A DNA stretch of 64,000 nucleotides from Gemmatimonadota bacterium (GTDB taxonomy: Bacteria > Gemmatimonadota > Gemmatimonadetes > Longimicrobiales > Gaopeijiaceae). The translations under genes were made by a program, and so were the position numbers. Positions 27,901-35,900 of the stretch are shown one piece after another; position 1 is the first letter of the stretch; each line of letters starts with the position of its first letter. The stretch lies in contig JAQBXY010000008.1 of the NCBI GenBank assembly GCA_027623325.1, positions 38,758 through 102,757 on the forward strand, given 5' to 3'. The notes under the pieces are model-generated. The model had not been told where the DNA came from. It saw only the letters and a list, made by a program, of their open reading frames with translations, and searched no databases.

Positions 27901-28098
27901 GTCTTCCTCTTCCGGATAGTAGTACCAGTCGAAGTGATCCGTGACCAACAGCTGGAAGTCGAAGTTGTCGAACTGGACCTTGTTTCGGCCGAAATACTGA
28001 GCCGATGCAACAGGCGGCATTAGGGCGAGAGCCAGCGCTGCGAGGAGCGCCGTCAACGTGGCCCGGCCGGCCCATGTCTGCGGAAGGGACATCTTCAT
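24991..28098 (-). CDS. Metalloprotease / TolB-like propeller / outer-membrane barrel fusion
   Basis: A 1035-aa exported protein. ATG 28098 has GAGG upstream and starts a signal peptide (LLAALALALMPPVASAQ). Residues about 35-300 are a gluzincin-like peptidase with HELVH (147-151) and the downstream WLVEGMAEYL motif supplying the third zinc ligand. Residues about 305-640 are TolB/PD40 propeller repeats (SPDGRYVAFLSE, WSPDGRHIAFSG, WSPDGSTIAFTSD). Residues about 690-1035 look like a BamA/Omp85-type barrel of amphipathic strands ending MAPGW. It probably sits in the outer membrane with an exported protease and propeller. It is complete and monocistronic. Confidence 0.85.
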   Translation of the reverse strand: MKMSLPQTWAGRATLTALLAALALALMPPVASAQYFGRNKVQFDNFDFQLLVTDHFDWYYYPEEEDAFQDAVRMGERWYERLARTFQHEFEARKPIILYADHPDFQQTNTLSGFIGEGTGGVTESLKNRVIMPMTGSYWDTDHVLGHELVHAFQYNIAQSRRGGGLQGLGSLPLWLVEGMAEYLSVGRDDPLTAMWIRDAIRRDELPTIRQLTHDSKFFPYRFGQALWAYIGGTYGDDAVVQVYRRSLRVGFEGAIQGVLGMSTDTLSVRWREQAEEEYLPFMVGRDAPEDSGNRILAPSTGSGSVNISPALSPDGRYVAFLSEKDLFSVDLFMADATTGRIIRKLSSANSDPHIEALRYIDSSGTWSPDSELFAYVVVADGDNQLVVVSSDDGVVQKRIALDGIGAIANPAWSPDGRHIAFSGSVGGISDLFIYDVETEDVTQLTNDKYADLQPTWSPDGSTIAFTSDRGPETNFETLAYSRFQLSLLNVATSEVRVLPVFGNVKHINPQYAADGRLIFLSDQDGVSDIYALDLQNGDVRRVTNVATGVSGHTYISPAMSVASDGTVAYTVFDELEFHIYTTTLDAAGPLVAVLENAEMQPGRRLPPANPDRFSRIATYLADPGTGLVPSGTWGATDAERYSPGLSLDYLGQPSIGVGTDSYGNYVGGATSAFFSDMLGDKVLGVSVQAQGTLKDLGGQAFYTDLGRRWNWSAGGGRIPYQLGGYQYGADELGTFLGLTRLRIYITSLAGQVQYPFSSTERLEFGLGLTRYSYDIELDKFYAPGSLIGFEREKLDAPDPLAMVQASVALVGDNAFFGFVSPIRGGRYRFELQHTQGTVDFQTIVGDFRRYYSPTRNLTIGVRGLHYGRYGLDASEQTQDGFGLLNPLFLGFETLVRGYAFESYESNVCDAGRTAQNSCPGINRLYGHKLAVGSVEMRVPFIGVEQFGIINFPFLPTELVAFADAGLAWDNPLFPTDDPSVEWSRSPSARVPVVSTGFAARTNILGFLILEAYYAYPWQRTDRGWHWGFQMAPGW

Positions 28099-28130
28099 CA
28101 CGACCTCATGTATTTGGTTGCCGCCACACG

Positions 28131-28137
28131 ATCTATA
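28131..28137 (-). promoter_or_regulatory. Candidate -10 element
   Basis: Minus-strand TATAGAT preceded by GG lies 33 nt upstream of the ATG at 28098. It resembles TATAGAC before the gene starting at 6176. No good -35 is present at 16-18 bp spacing. Confidence 0.22.
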
Positions 28138-28340
28138 CCCAGTGACGATTGGCTGCCTCGGAGTTGCACACAATGGACATTCGTCCTGCTTCGCAAACTC
28201 ATGATGCGCGCCCAGTAGTTCCCCCGCGTTGACCCACGGGGCCTCGGCCACCGACATTGCACGCGACCATCACGTCAAGTAATGACGACAGGAATGGCCG
28301 GAAGGTCACGGAACGACTCCCCACTGCTAGGTACTACGCC

Positions 28341-29597
28341 ATGATCCGCAAAACGCTTTCCATCGGGGCCTTCTCGGTGCTGCTCGTGTCTTGCGCGGGT
28401 GATGCACCGGCGGGTGATGCATCTGCGGGTGATACACCGCGAGTGCTTGCGGTTTCCATGGAGGCCGTCGCGTCGCCTGCGGGTCCGAAGAGCGGAGAGC
28501 CATTCGTGTCCGCATCGGGTGATCACATCTATATGAGTTGGTTGGAGGCGTCTGCGGAAGGGGGCCACGATTTACGCTTCGCCCGCTTCGACGGAACCGA
28601 TTGGACTCCGGCCGCGACGATCGCCCACAGTGAGAGTTTCTTCGTGAATTGGGCGGACTTCCCGTCGCTCACCCCGTCCCCTGACGGGACCCTGTGGGCG
28701 CATTGGCTGCAGCGTGGGCAGGATGGAGGCTACGACTACGGGGTGCGTGTCGCTCGGTCCAGTGACGAAGGCGCGACGTGGTCGGAGCCCTGGACGCCAC
28801 ACGACGACGAGTCGCCGACGGAGCATGGCTTCGTGTCGGCGCTCGCCACCGATGACGGGATGGGCTTCGTGTGGCTCGACGGCCGCACCTATGCGGCCGG
28901 CGCCGATGGCTCGGAACCGCGGCGCGAGATGACGCTGCGCTACCGGGTCGCCGGCACGGCCGGGTTGCCAGGACCCGAGACGCTACTCGACGGACGAGTG
29001 TGTGACTGCTGCCAGACCGATGCCGCCATGGCCGCATCCGGTCCGGTGGTCGTGTACCGGAACCGAAGCGACGCGGAGATCCGGGACATCTATATCACCA
29101 GGATGGTGGACGGCGTGTGGACGGAGGGTGCGCCGGTGCACGGAGACGGCTGGGAGATCGCGGGGTGCCCGGTCAACGGGCCCGCCGTCGTCGCCGAGGG
29201 GCGCGAAGTCGCCGTGGCGTGGTTCACTGCGGCTGGAGACGTTCCTCATGTTAAGGTCGCATTCTCAAGCGATGGCGGAGCCACCTTCGGGGCGCCGACC
29301 GTCGTCGACGGCGGCAATCCGGCCGGGCGAGTGGATCTCGTTCGCACCCAAACTGGTTCGGTATTGGTCAGCTGGCTCGAGCGCACGGGCGGTGAGAACG
29401 CGGAAGTCCGACTGCGCGAGGTCTCCGGCGACGGGACCACTTCTGAGAGCGTGACGTTGACCGGATCTTCGGCGGAACGTGCGAGCGGATTCCCGCGCAT
29501 GGTCGAGGCGCCGGACGGCACGCTGCTCATGGCTTGGACGGATGTGATCGGCGACGCGCCGCAGGTCCGCGTCACCAGAATCGAACGGGAGAGGTAG
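28341..29597 (+). CDS. Sialidase-like (BNR-repeat) lipoprotein
   Basis: A 418-aa lipoprotein; ATG 28341 starts the signal peptide and the lipobox VLLVSC lipidates Cys about 17. The mature protein is a propeller of the sialidase/neuraminidase superfamily with Asp-box motifs (SSDEGATWSEPW, SSDGGATFGAPT). The full set of sialidase catalytic residues (Arg triad, Tyr/Glu) is not obvious, so enzyme activity is doubtful. A distinctive VCDCCQTDAA motif near residue 220 carries three Cys. After the lipidated Cys there are three AGDxx repeats. The TlpA gene follows within 6 bp; that thioredoxin might act on this Cys cluster (inference). Confidence 0.75.
   Translation: MIRKTLSIGAFSVLLVSCAGDAPAGDASAGDTPRVLAVSMEAVASPAGPKSGEPFVSASGDHIYMSWLEASAEGGHDLRFARFDGTDWTPAATIAHSESFFVNWADFPSLTPSPDGTLWAHWLQRGQDGGYDYGVRVARSSDEGATWSEPWTPHDDESPTEHGFVSALATDDGMGFVWLDGRTYAAGADGSEPRREMTLRYRVAGTAGLPGPETLLDGRVCDCCQTDAAMAASGPVVVYRNRSDAEIRDIYITRMVDGVWTEGAPVHGDGWEIAGCPVNGPAVVAEGREVAVAWFTAAGDVPHVKVAFSSDGGATFGAPTVVDGGNPAGRVDLVRTQTGSVLVSWLERTGGENAEVRLREVSGDGTTSESVTLTGSSAERASGFPRMVEAPDGTLLMAWTDVIGDAPQVRVTRIERER
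28395..28439 (+). repeat. Three 15-bp tandem repeats in lipoprotein linker
   Basis: GCGGGTGATGCA or a one-base variant begins at 28395, 28410 and 28425, a 15-bp period. It encodes AGDAP, AGDAS and AGDTP just after the lipid-modified Cys of the sialidase-like protein. It is a flexible tether that could change length by slippage. Confidence 0.8.
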
Positions 29598-29602
29598 CAG
29601 TG

Positions 29603-30115
29603 ATGAACAGAGCACGAAGTGGATTCGGACTCCTCGTGGCGCTCGCGGCGAGCACGTGCGTGCCTTCCGACAACGCAGGTCCTCCCCGAATCGGAGCACC
29701 GGCGCGTGAATACACGGCCAACACCTTGGCCGGCGAGGAGGTCACGCTCGAGTCGCTGAAGGGCAAGGTCGTACTGCTCAACCTCTGGGCGACTTGGTGT
29801 ACACCCTGCCGCATGGAGACTCCCTATCTGCAATCGGTGTTCGACGAATACGCGGACCAGGGATTCGAGATCGTCGGGATCTCGATGGATACGGGTGACG
29901 CCGCCGAAGACGTGGCCATGTTCGTCGAAGAGTACGACGTGACCTACACCATCCTGCACGATCCGAAGATGAGAGGGATGGAGTTGTATCAGGTGCTCGG
30001 TCTTCCGGCGACCTTCCTGATCGATCGGGAAGGTGTCCTGCGCTGGATGCGGTACGGCCCCATCGCCGAGGGTGACCCAGACTTCCTCCGGGCCCTCGCG
30101 GACGCCCTCGATTGA
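29603..30115 (+). CDS. TlpA/ResA-type exported thioredoxin
   Basis: A 170-aa thiol-disulfide oxidoreductase with an N-terminal export signal (LLVALAASTC, a weak lipobox). The thioredoxin fold carries WCTPC (Cys66, Cys69) and the cis-Pro region LGLPATFLID. The sequence KGKVVLLNLWATWC is typical of the AhpC/TSA-Redoxin TlpA group, which reduces disulfides outside the cytoplasm, for example in cytochrome c maturation. AGAGG lies upstream of ATG 29603. The stop overlaps the start of the next gene. Confidence 0.9.
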   Translation: MNRARSGFGLLVALAASTCVPSDNAGPPRIGAPAREYTANTLAGEEVTLESLKGKVVLLNLWATWCTPCRMETPYLQSVFDEYADQGFEIVGISMDTGDAAEDVAMFVEEYDVTYTILHDPKMRGMELYQVLGLPATFLIDREGVLRWMRYGPIAEGDPDFLRALADALD

Positions 30116-31251
30116 GCCCTTCGGAGGCATCGTCGTCTCGGGATCTGCTGCCAGCTTCAGCCGACCCGACGCTCCTCGAGACACCGGTCGGGTACGTCGA
30201 CCTTCGACGGGTGGCTGCGAATGCAGAGCGTGTCGCGAAGTACGCTTCCGCCCATGGGCTCGGCTGGCGTCCGCACATCAAGACGCACAAGTCGCGGGCC
30301 ATCGCCCGCATCCAACTCGAGGCGGGGGCGGTTGGACTCACGGTTGCCACCCTTCACGAAGCGGAGGTGATGGCGACGCTTACCGACGATCTGCTTCTTG
30401 CCTATCCCCCCGTGGGCGCGCGGAAGCTGGACCGCCTCTTGCGGCTACCGCTCACGCTCGACCTCAAAGTCGCCCTCGATTCGGTGGAAGTCCTCCAGGC
30501 TCTGGCCACGGCGGCCGAGGCAGTGGGTAGGACGGTCGGCATCGTCGTGGAGCAGGACGTTGGGATGGGGCGCGTCGGTGTCCAGTCCGGGGATGCCGTC
30601 ACCGGTTTGGCTTCACGGGCGTCCGATCTGGCGGGTGTTGAATTCCGCGGCATTCTCTTCTATCCGGGGCACATCCGGATGTCCCACGAGGAGCAGGGCG
30701 CGCACCTGAAGGATGTGGCGGACCGGGTCCACGAGACGTTGGAGCGATTGGGGGCCGCCGGCCTCGAGCCGGGGATTGTTTCGGGTGGCTCGACCCCGAC
30801 CCTTTGGCGCAGTCACGAGGTCGCGGGTCTCACCGAGATTCGATCGGGGTCTTGCATCTTCAATGATCGGGAGGCGGTGGACGTCGGCGTCGCTTCTCGC
30901 GACGACTTGGCCTACACGGTCCTCGCGACGGTGATCAGCACGGCGGTTCCCGGTAGAGCCGTGGTCGACGCCGGATCGAAGGCGCTCTCCAAGGAAACCC
31001 GTGGCAACGGAGGGGGATTCGGGTTCCTCCTGGACCATCCGGAGGTCGTCGTCGCCTCGTTGTCGGAAGAACACGGTGTTCTCGACCTGGGCTCCACCAC
31101 GTGGCGTCCGGCCATCGGAGAACGCGTGCGGGTTGTCCCCAACCACGTCTGTGTTTCGGTGAACCTGCAGGATCACCTTCTCGCGCGTGACGGAGACCAG
31201 CATTCGCTTCTGCCCCTGGAAGGGCGGGGGCGAGGGCCGTGGAAGGGATGA
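30112..31251 (+). CDS. D-threonine aldolase / D-serine dehydratase-like PLP enzyme
   Basis: A 379-aa alanine-racemase-fold (fold type III) PLP enzyme. The PLP Lys is in RPHIKTHK (Lys57). The C-terminal domain carries the metal-binding PNHVCVSVN (His345, Cys347) typical of D-threonine aldolase and eukaryotic-type D-serine dehydratase (DSD1). It probably cleaves or dehydrates a D-hydroxy amino acid; the exact substrate is open. The start is TTG 30112, overlapping the TlpA stop by 4 nt. Its 3' end overlaps the heptose kinase gene by 13 nt. RidA, which clears enamine/imine products of PLP dehydratases, is encoded in the same operon. Confidence 0.85.
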   Translation: MSPSEASSSRDLLPASADPTLLETPVGYVDLRRVAANAERVAKYASAHGLGWRPHIKTHKSRAIARIQLEAGAVGLTVATLHEAEVMATLTDDLLLAYPPVGARKLDRLLRLPLTLDLKVALDSVEVLQALATAAEAVGRTVGIVVEQDVGMGRVGVQSGDAVTGLASRASDLAGVEFRGILFYPGHIRMSHEEQGAHLKDVADRVHETLERLGAAGLEPGIVSGGSTPTLWRSHEVAGLTEIRSGSCIFNDREAVDVGVASRDDLAYTVLATVISTAVPGRAVVDAGSKALSKETRGNGGGFGFLLDHPEVVVASLSEEHGVLDLGSTTWRPAIGERVRVVPNHVCVSVNLQDHLLARDGDQHSLLPLEGRGRGPWKG

Positions 31252-32285
31252 CGCCGGAGCGGGCCGAAGAGCTCTTGGAGGCCGCAGGCAGGACCCGGAT
31301 CCTGGTGGTCGGCGATCTGATGCTCGACCGATACGTGTCGGGCTCGGTCGATCGCATCTCGCCCGAGGCTCCCGTCCCGATCGTCCGGGTCGAAGAAGAG
31401 TGGGACGCGCTCGGCGGTGCGGGCAACGTCGCGGCGAACGTGCGCGCGCTCGGAGCCACGTGTGCCCTGGTCGGCTGCGCGGCGGAGGACGAGGCGGGTT
31501 TCATCCTCCGTGCAGAACTCGAAGCCGTGGGGGTCGCGACAGATGCTGTCGTGGTCAGCCACGATCGCCCGACGACGGTAAAGACCCGGGTGATGTCCAG
31601 ACGGAGCCAGATCGCGCGTCTCGATCGGGAGGTCGAGGCGGACGTCGGACCGGAAACCGCCGCGAGGCTTTGCGGGGCCGTGGCGGAGCTGGCGGCTATC
31701 TGCGACGCCATCATCATCCAGGACTACAACAAGGGTGTGCTCGTTCCCGCGGTGATCGAATCGGTGTTGACCGCTGCGCGCGTTCACGGAGTTCCGTGTG
31801 TCGTCGACCCCAAGCGCCGCAACTTCTTCGCCTACGCCGGCGCCACCGTATTCAAGCCGAACGCGAAGGAACTCGGCGATGCCACGGGGAACGTGGTTCG
31901 AGCCGACGACCCGGAGTGGATGGAGGCGATTCGGGCGAAGCTGGACTGTGCCTACCTCTTCCTCACACTCGGGGAGCACGGCGTCGCCTGGGTCGGTCGC
32001 GACGCGAGTCTCGCGCGGGTGCCGACCGTGGCCCGCTCCGTATACGATGTGTCGGGAGCCGGTGACACCGTGACGGCCGTCGTCGCGACGGTGCTTGCCG
32101 CGGGAGGCAGCGTCGCCGAGGCAGCCGTGCTGGCGAACCACGCTGCGGCCGTCGAGGTGGGCAAGGTCGGGGTCGCCACCGTGACGGCCCAGGAAATCAG
32201 GGATCATCTCTGGAGTGCCATGCTCGAACCTTCGGGTCACATCAGGCATTCCCCACACGTTCATCATGAAGAGGCAGGAAGATGA
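31239..32285 (+). CDS. rfaE1: D-glycero-beta-D-manno-heptose-7-phosphate kinase
   Basis: A 348-aa PfkB-family sugar kinase (GTG 31239; ATG 31248 is possible). It carries the heptose-kinase signature SPEAPVPIVR, GGAGNVAANVRALG, the phosphate site DVSGAGDTVTA and FKPNAKEL. It makes heptose 1,7-bisphosphate for ADP-heptose and LPS inner-core synthesis. In Escherichia coli it is fused to the adenylyltransferase as HldE; here the adenylyltransferase is separate, at 54655-55143. The last 4 nt overlap ridA. A His-rich tail (SPHVHHEEAGR) ends the protein. Confidence 0.9.
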   Translation: MEGMTPERAEELLEAAGRTRILVVGDLMLDRYVSGSVDRISPEAPVPIVRVEEEWDALGGAGNVAANVRALGATCALVGCAAEDEAGFILRAELEAVGVATDAVVVSHDRPTTVKTRVMSRRSQIARLDREVEADVGPETAARLCGAVAELAAICDAIIIQDYNKGVLVPAVIESVLTAARVHGVPCVVDPKRRNFFAYAGATVFKPNAKELGDATGNVVRADDPEWMEAIRAKLDCAYLFLTLGEHGVAWVGRDASLARVPTVARSVYDVSGAGDTVTAVVATVLAAGGSVAEAAVLANHAAAVEVGKVGVATVTAQEIRDHLWSAMLEPSGHIRHSPHVHHEEAGR

Positions 32286-32674
32286 GTGAATTGAAACGGG
32301 TACACACCGACCATGCTCCGGCTGCGATCGGCCCCTACTCGCAGGCGATCGTTTCGGACGGATGGGTTTTTTGCTCGGGTCAGATTCCGCTCGATCCGCA
32401 GAGCGGGGAACTGCTGACCGGGAGTGTCGCCGACCAGACCCATCTCGTGCTCCGAAACCTCGCTCAGGTGCTCGAGGCGGCGGGCTCATCGATGTCGCGG
32501 GTCGTCAAGACCACGGTGTTTCTCTCCGACATGAATACCTTCGCGGAAATGAACGCGGTATACGCCGAACACTTCGGCGAGCATCGCCCGGCCCGCGCGG
32601 CGGTGCAGGCGGCGGCCCTGCCCAAGTTCTGTGACGTCGAGATCGAATGCGTGGCGCGCGTTTCTGGTGCTTGA
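32282..32674 (+). CDS. ridA: RidA-family enamine/imine deaminase
   Basis: A 130-aa protein of the YjgF/YER057c/UK114 family, which forms trimers that hydrolyse reactive enamines and imines released by PLP-dependent dehydratases. Key residues are present: the GPYSQA and SGQIPLDP blocks, catalytic Arg105 in RPARAAVQ, and the C-terminal VEIE. The ATGA overlap with the heptose kinase gene indicates translational coupling. Its operon contains a PLP enzyme two genes upstream, the type of source RidA protects against. Confidence 0.95.
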   Translation: MSELKRVHTDHAPAAIGPYSQAIVSDGWVFCSGQIPLDPQSGELLTGSVADQTHLVLRNLAQVLEAAGSSMSRVVKTTVFLSDMNTFAEMNAVYAEHFGEHRPARAAVQAAALPKFCDVEIECVARVSGA

Positions 32675-32913
32675 GAGTTGAAGTATGTGCGGGGTCAGCT
32701 TTGTTGCGCCTGACTTGGCGGCTCCGTATGTTTGTCCTGAGCCTCTCCCACGTGTGGAAGAGATTCGTTGTTCCCTCGCGAGGGGCGGCCGACACAGCCG
32801 GTCCTGCGCGAGGTTTTGGTGCATCCAAACATGCACCCATACGGAGCGAGTCGGCTCCGAGTAGTCCATAAAGGGTGGTTCACTCACAGTCCAATCCCAG
32901 CTGGAGGACGAAC
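32675..32913 (+). other. Structured leader upstream of the SusC-SusD operon
   Basis: No gene is supported here. The 239 bp are dense in inverted repeats: GTCAG/CTGAC (32694-32698 with 32710-32714), an 8-bp hairpin with one mismatch (32743-32762), the palindrome CCCTCGCGAGGG (32773-32784), GGTGCAT/ATGCACC (32818-32824 with 32831-32837) and CGGAGC/GCTCCG (32842-32847 with 32854-32859). GCTCCGTATG at 32721-32730 also matches the complement of 32838-32847, so alternative folds are possible. The GGGGTCAG motif at 32691 resembles sequences seen near REP-type elements. It may be a regulatory leader or a REP-like remnant. GGAGG at 32903-32907 is the SusC ribosome binding site. Confidence 0.45.
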
Positions 32914-35900
32914 ATGACGTCACAAACGTCCGTACGTCTCCCGTTCGGCATGCTTCGTGGAGGCCTCGTTCTGGCCCTCGCGATGATGCTCGGATGGGCA
33001 CCGGCACCCCTAACGGCCCAGGCAACTGGTACGCTGGTGGGTACGGTCCGGGACGCTTCTTCACAGCGTCCCCTCGAGGCGGTCCAGGTCTACATCGGCG
33101 GTACCGGTATCGGTGCGCTGACGAACGCCGCGGGTCGCTTCCTTCTTCTCAACGTGCCGGCAGGCGAGCATTCGCTCGTGGCCGAGCTCGTCGGGTATCG
33201 CGCCGGCGCCACGACCGTAACGGTCGGTGCGGGCCAGTCCGTCGTCGCTGACTTCGGTCTCGACCAGACGGCCATCTCCCTCGACCAGATCGTGGTTACG
33301 GGTGCGGGCATCGCGACGGAAAAGCGGAAACTCGGCAACACCATCGCCACCCTGGACGGCGCCTCGCTCGACAATGCGCCGATCACCGACTTCAGCCAGA
33401 TGCTTGCCGGTCGCGAGCCTGGTGTCGTTTCTCTGCCGTCGTCGGGTTCGACGGGTGAGGGCGGGAAGATCCGGATTCGTGGCTCTGCGAGTCTCTCGCA
33501 GCTCAACGAGCCGATCGTCTACGTCGACGGTATCCGTGTCGACAGCCGGTCGGTCGGCCTGAGCGGCACGGGTAACCCGAGCCGCCTCGACGACATCCCC
33601 CCGGAGTCGATCGAGCGCGTTGAGATCCTCAAGGGTGCGGCGGCGGCGACGCTGTACGGCACCGAGGCCTCCAATGGCGTAATCCAGATCTTCACCAAGC
33701 GCGGTCGTGCCGGCGCGCCCCGTTTCACCGCGCAGGCGGACTGGACGGGCATTTCGGTGCCGACGGACCGGATGCTCCCCCTCGCCGATTACATCGGCAA
33801 GGACTGCTCGAATCTGTCGTGTGATGGAGCGACGGACGCGGCGAAGATTGCGGCGATGCAGGGACGCATGCAGGCGCGCTTCGGCGTCACGCCCGATCCG
33901 TATGAAGTGTTTACGAGCGACGTGATTCCCGAGTTGCTGGAGACGGGCTTCAGCCAGGTCTACGCGGCGTCGGTTTCCGGCGGCTCCGATGCATTCCAGT
34001 ACTTCGTCTCCGGCCGTATGACGTCCGAGGACGGTTCGTACGCGCCTGAGAAGAACTTCCCGGTGGAAGAGAGCATCGATGTCGAGGTGGACACGAACCG
34101 TCGTGTCGGCTTTACCTCGAACTTCACGGTGATTCCGAACCAGAAGATCCGCATCGGCGTGAGCACGCTGTACTCCGATATGGAGCAGCACACGCCCGAC
34201 AACGGCAACAACATCTACGGTGTGTTCAGTTCGGCCCTCATGGCGCAGCTGCGTAGGGCCACGCCGCAGGCCGCGGCGGGGACCCCCGGTTCGAACTACT
34301 ACGGGGCGCCGGCGTTCTCGACGACCCGTGAGATGATGTATCAGCTCAACTTCGCGAACTCGCAGCACTTCGCGGGAAGCACCAACGTCGGCTTCACGCC
34401 GACCGACAACTTCCGTCTCGACGGTACGTTCGGGGTGGACTTCACGGCTGACGATCGGGTCGATTTCCGCCCGTACGCCTGGCACCTGGACGGCTTCGGG
34501 GCCAACTCGGTCAACGGTGACCGTCGCGTCAGTGAGGACCGGAGCCGCGAGATCACGGCGGACTTGAAGGGCTCGGTGATCACCAACTTCGGTGACAACA
34601 TCGAGAACACGTTCCTGTTCGGTGGCCAGGGCTTCCTGCGTCAGCGGCAGAGCGCCGGTGGTAGCGGAAACACCTTCCCCGGCCCGGGCCTCGAGACGCT
34701 GTCCGCGCTCTCCAATGCGGGCACCTTTGAGAGCTGGACGCGGGTTACGCAGATCGGTGGTTACCTCCAGGACCAGGTCGGCATCGCCGACTGGGTCTTC
34801 CTGACAGTCGGTGGCCGCTGGGACGCCAACTCGGCGTTCGGTGAGGACTTCGCGACGGCCTTCTATCCGAAGGTTTCGCTGTCGGTCGTTCCGAGCCAGG
34901 GCCTCGACTGGAACAGCGAGCTGCTGTCGACGTTCCGTGTGCGGGGCGCCATCGGCCGCTCCGGCCTCCAGCCGGACGCGTTCGCGAAGTTCACGACGTA
35001 CACGGGGGCCCCGTCCGCGGATGGCCCGGGGGTACGCCCATCAAACCTCGGCAACAGCGCCCTTCAGCCCGAAGTCTCCACGGAGTGGGAAGTCGGCGCT
35101 GAGATGGGGCTGTTCAACGACCGTTGGTCGGTGGACCTGACGTACTGGGATCGTACGGTTACGGACGCGTTGGTCGCCCGTCAGTTCTCGGTCACCGGTG
35201 GCTTCACGGCTTCGCAGCTCGTCAACATCGGTGAGCTCACGGGCCAGGGCGTCGAGGTCAGCTTGCGTGGTGCCCTCATTCAGCGTGAGGGACTGTCCCT
35301 CAACGTGTTCGCCAACACGGCGTACATGAAGGAAGAGATCACCAGCATGGGTGGCGCACCGCCGCTCAAGACGGGCGGCTCGTACCCGCGGTACCGGAAT
35401 TACCTCCTCGAGGGGTATGCACCGGGTGCGTTCTTCGGTGCGGTCGTGGCCGACGTAGCGATCCCGTTGAACCTCGACGGATCGTGCACGGAGCCGACGC
35501 AGGCCGCGGCGCTGGCGTACTTCGCCGGCCCGAAAAGCCCGAGCTCCTTCAAGCCGCTGGCCGTCGGAAACTCGACGTTCGGTACGCCGAACGGCACCTT
35601 TGCGTCACACAACTGCGGCACGGGGCTGCTCGACAGCTTCATGGGCAAGCCCACCCCGGACTTCGCCGGATCGTTCGGCTTCAACCTGGCCTTCGCTTCG
35701 AACTTCGAGTTGGCAACGTTGTTCGAGTACAAGTGGGGCCAGCAGGTCCAGGATCTCTCGGGCATGTTCCGTCGGGCGAACGCGGTCATCGGCCGCAACA
35801 CGCCGCGGGCTGCCGAACTCGGCTCCACCATGCAGAACCCGGCCTCGACCCCGCAGCAGCGTCTCGACGCGGCGATCCAGTGGGCCAGGGAGATGGAAGG

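Noticed and set aside
33061..34485. Minus-strand open frame of 474 codons opposite SusC
   Set aside because: The same argument applies: it is antisense to conserved plug and barrel sequence, with an Arg-rich composition and no motif.
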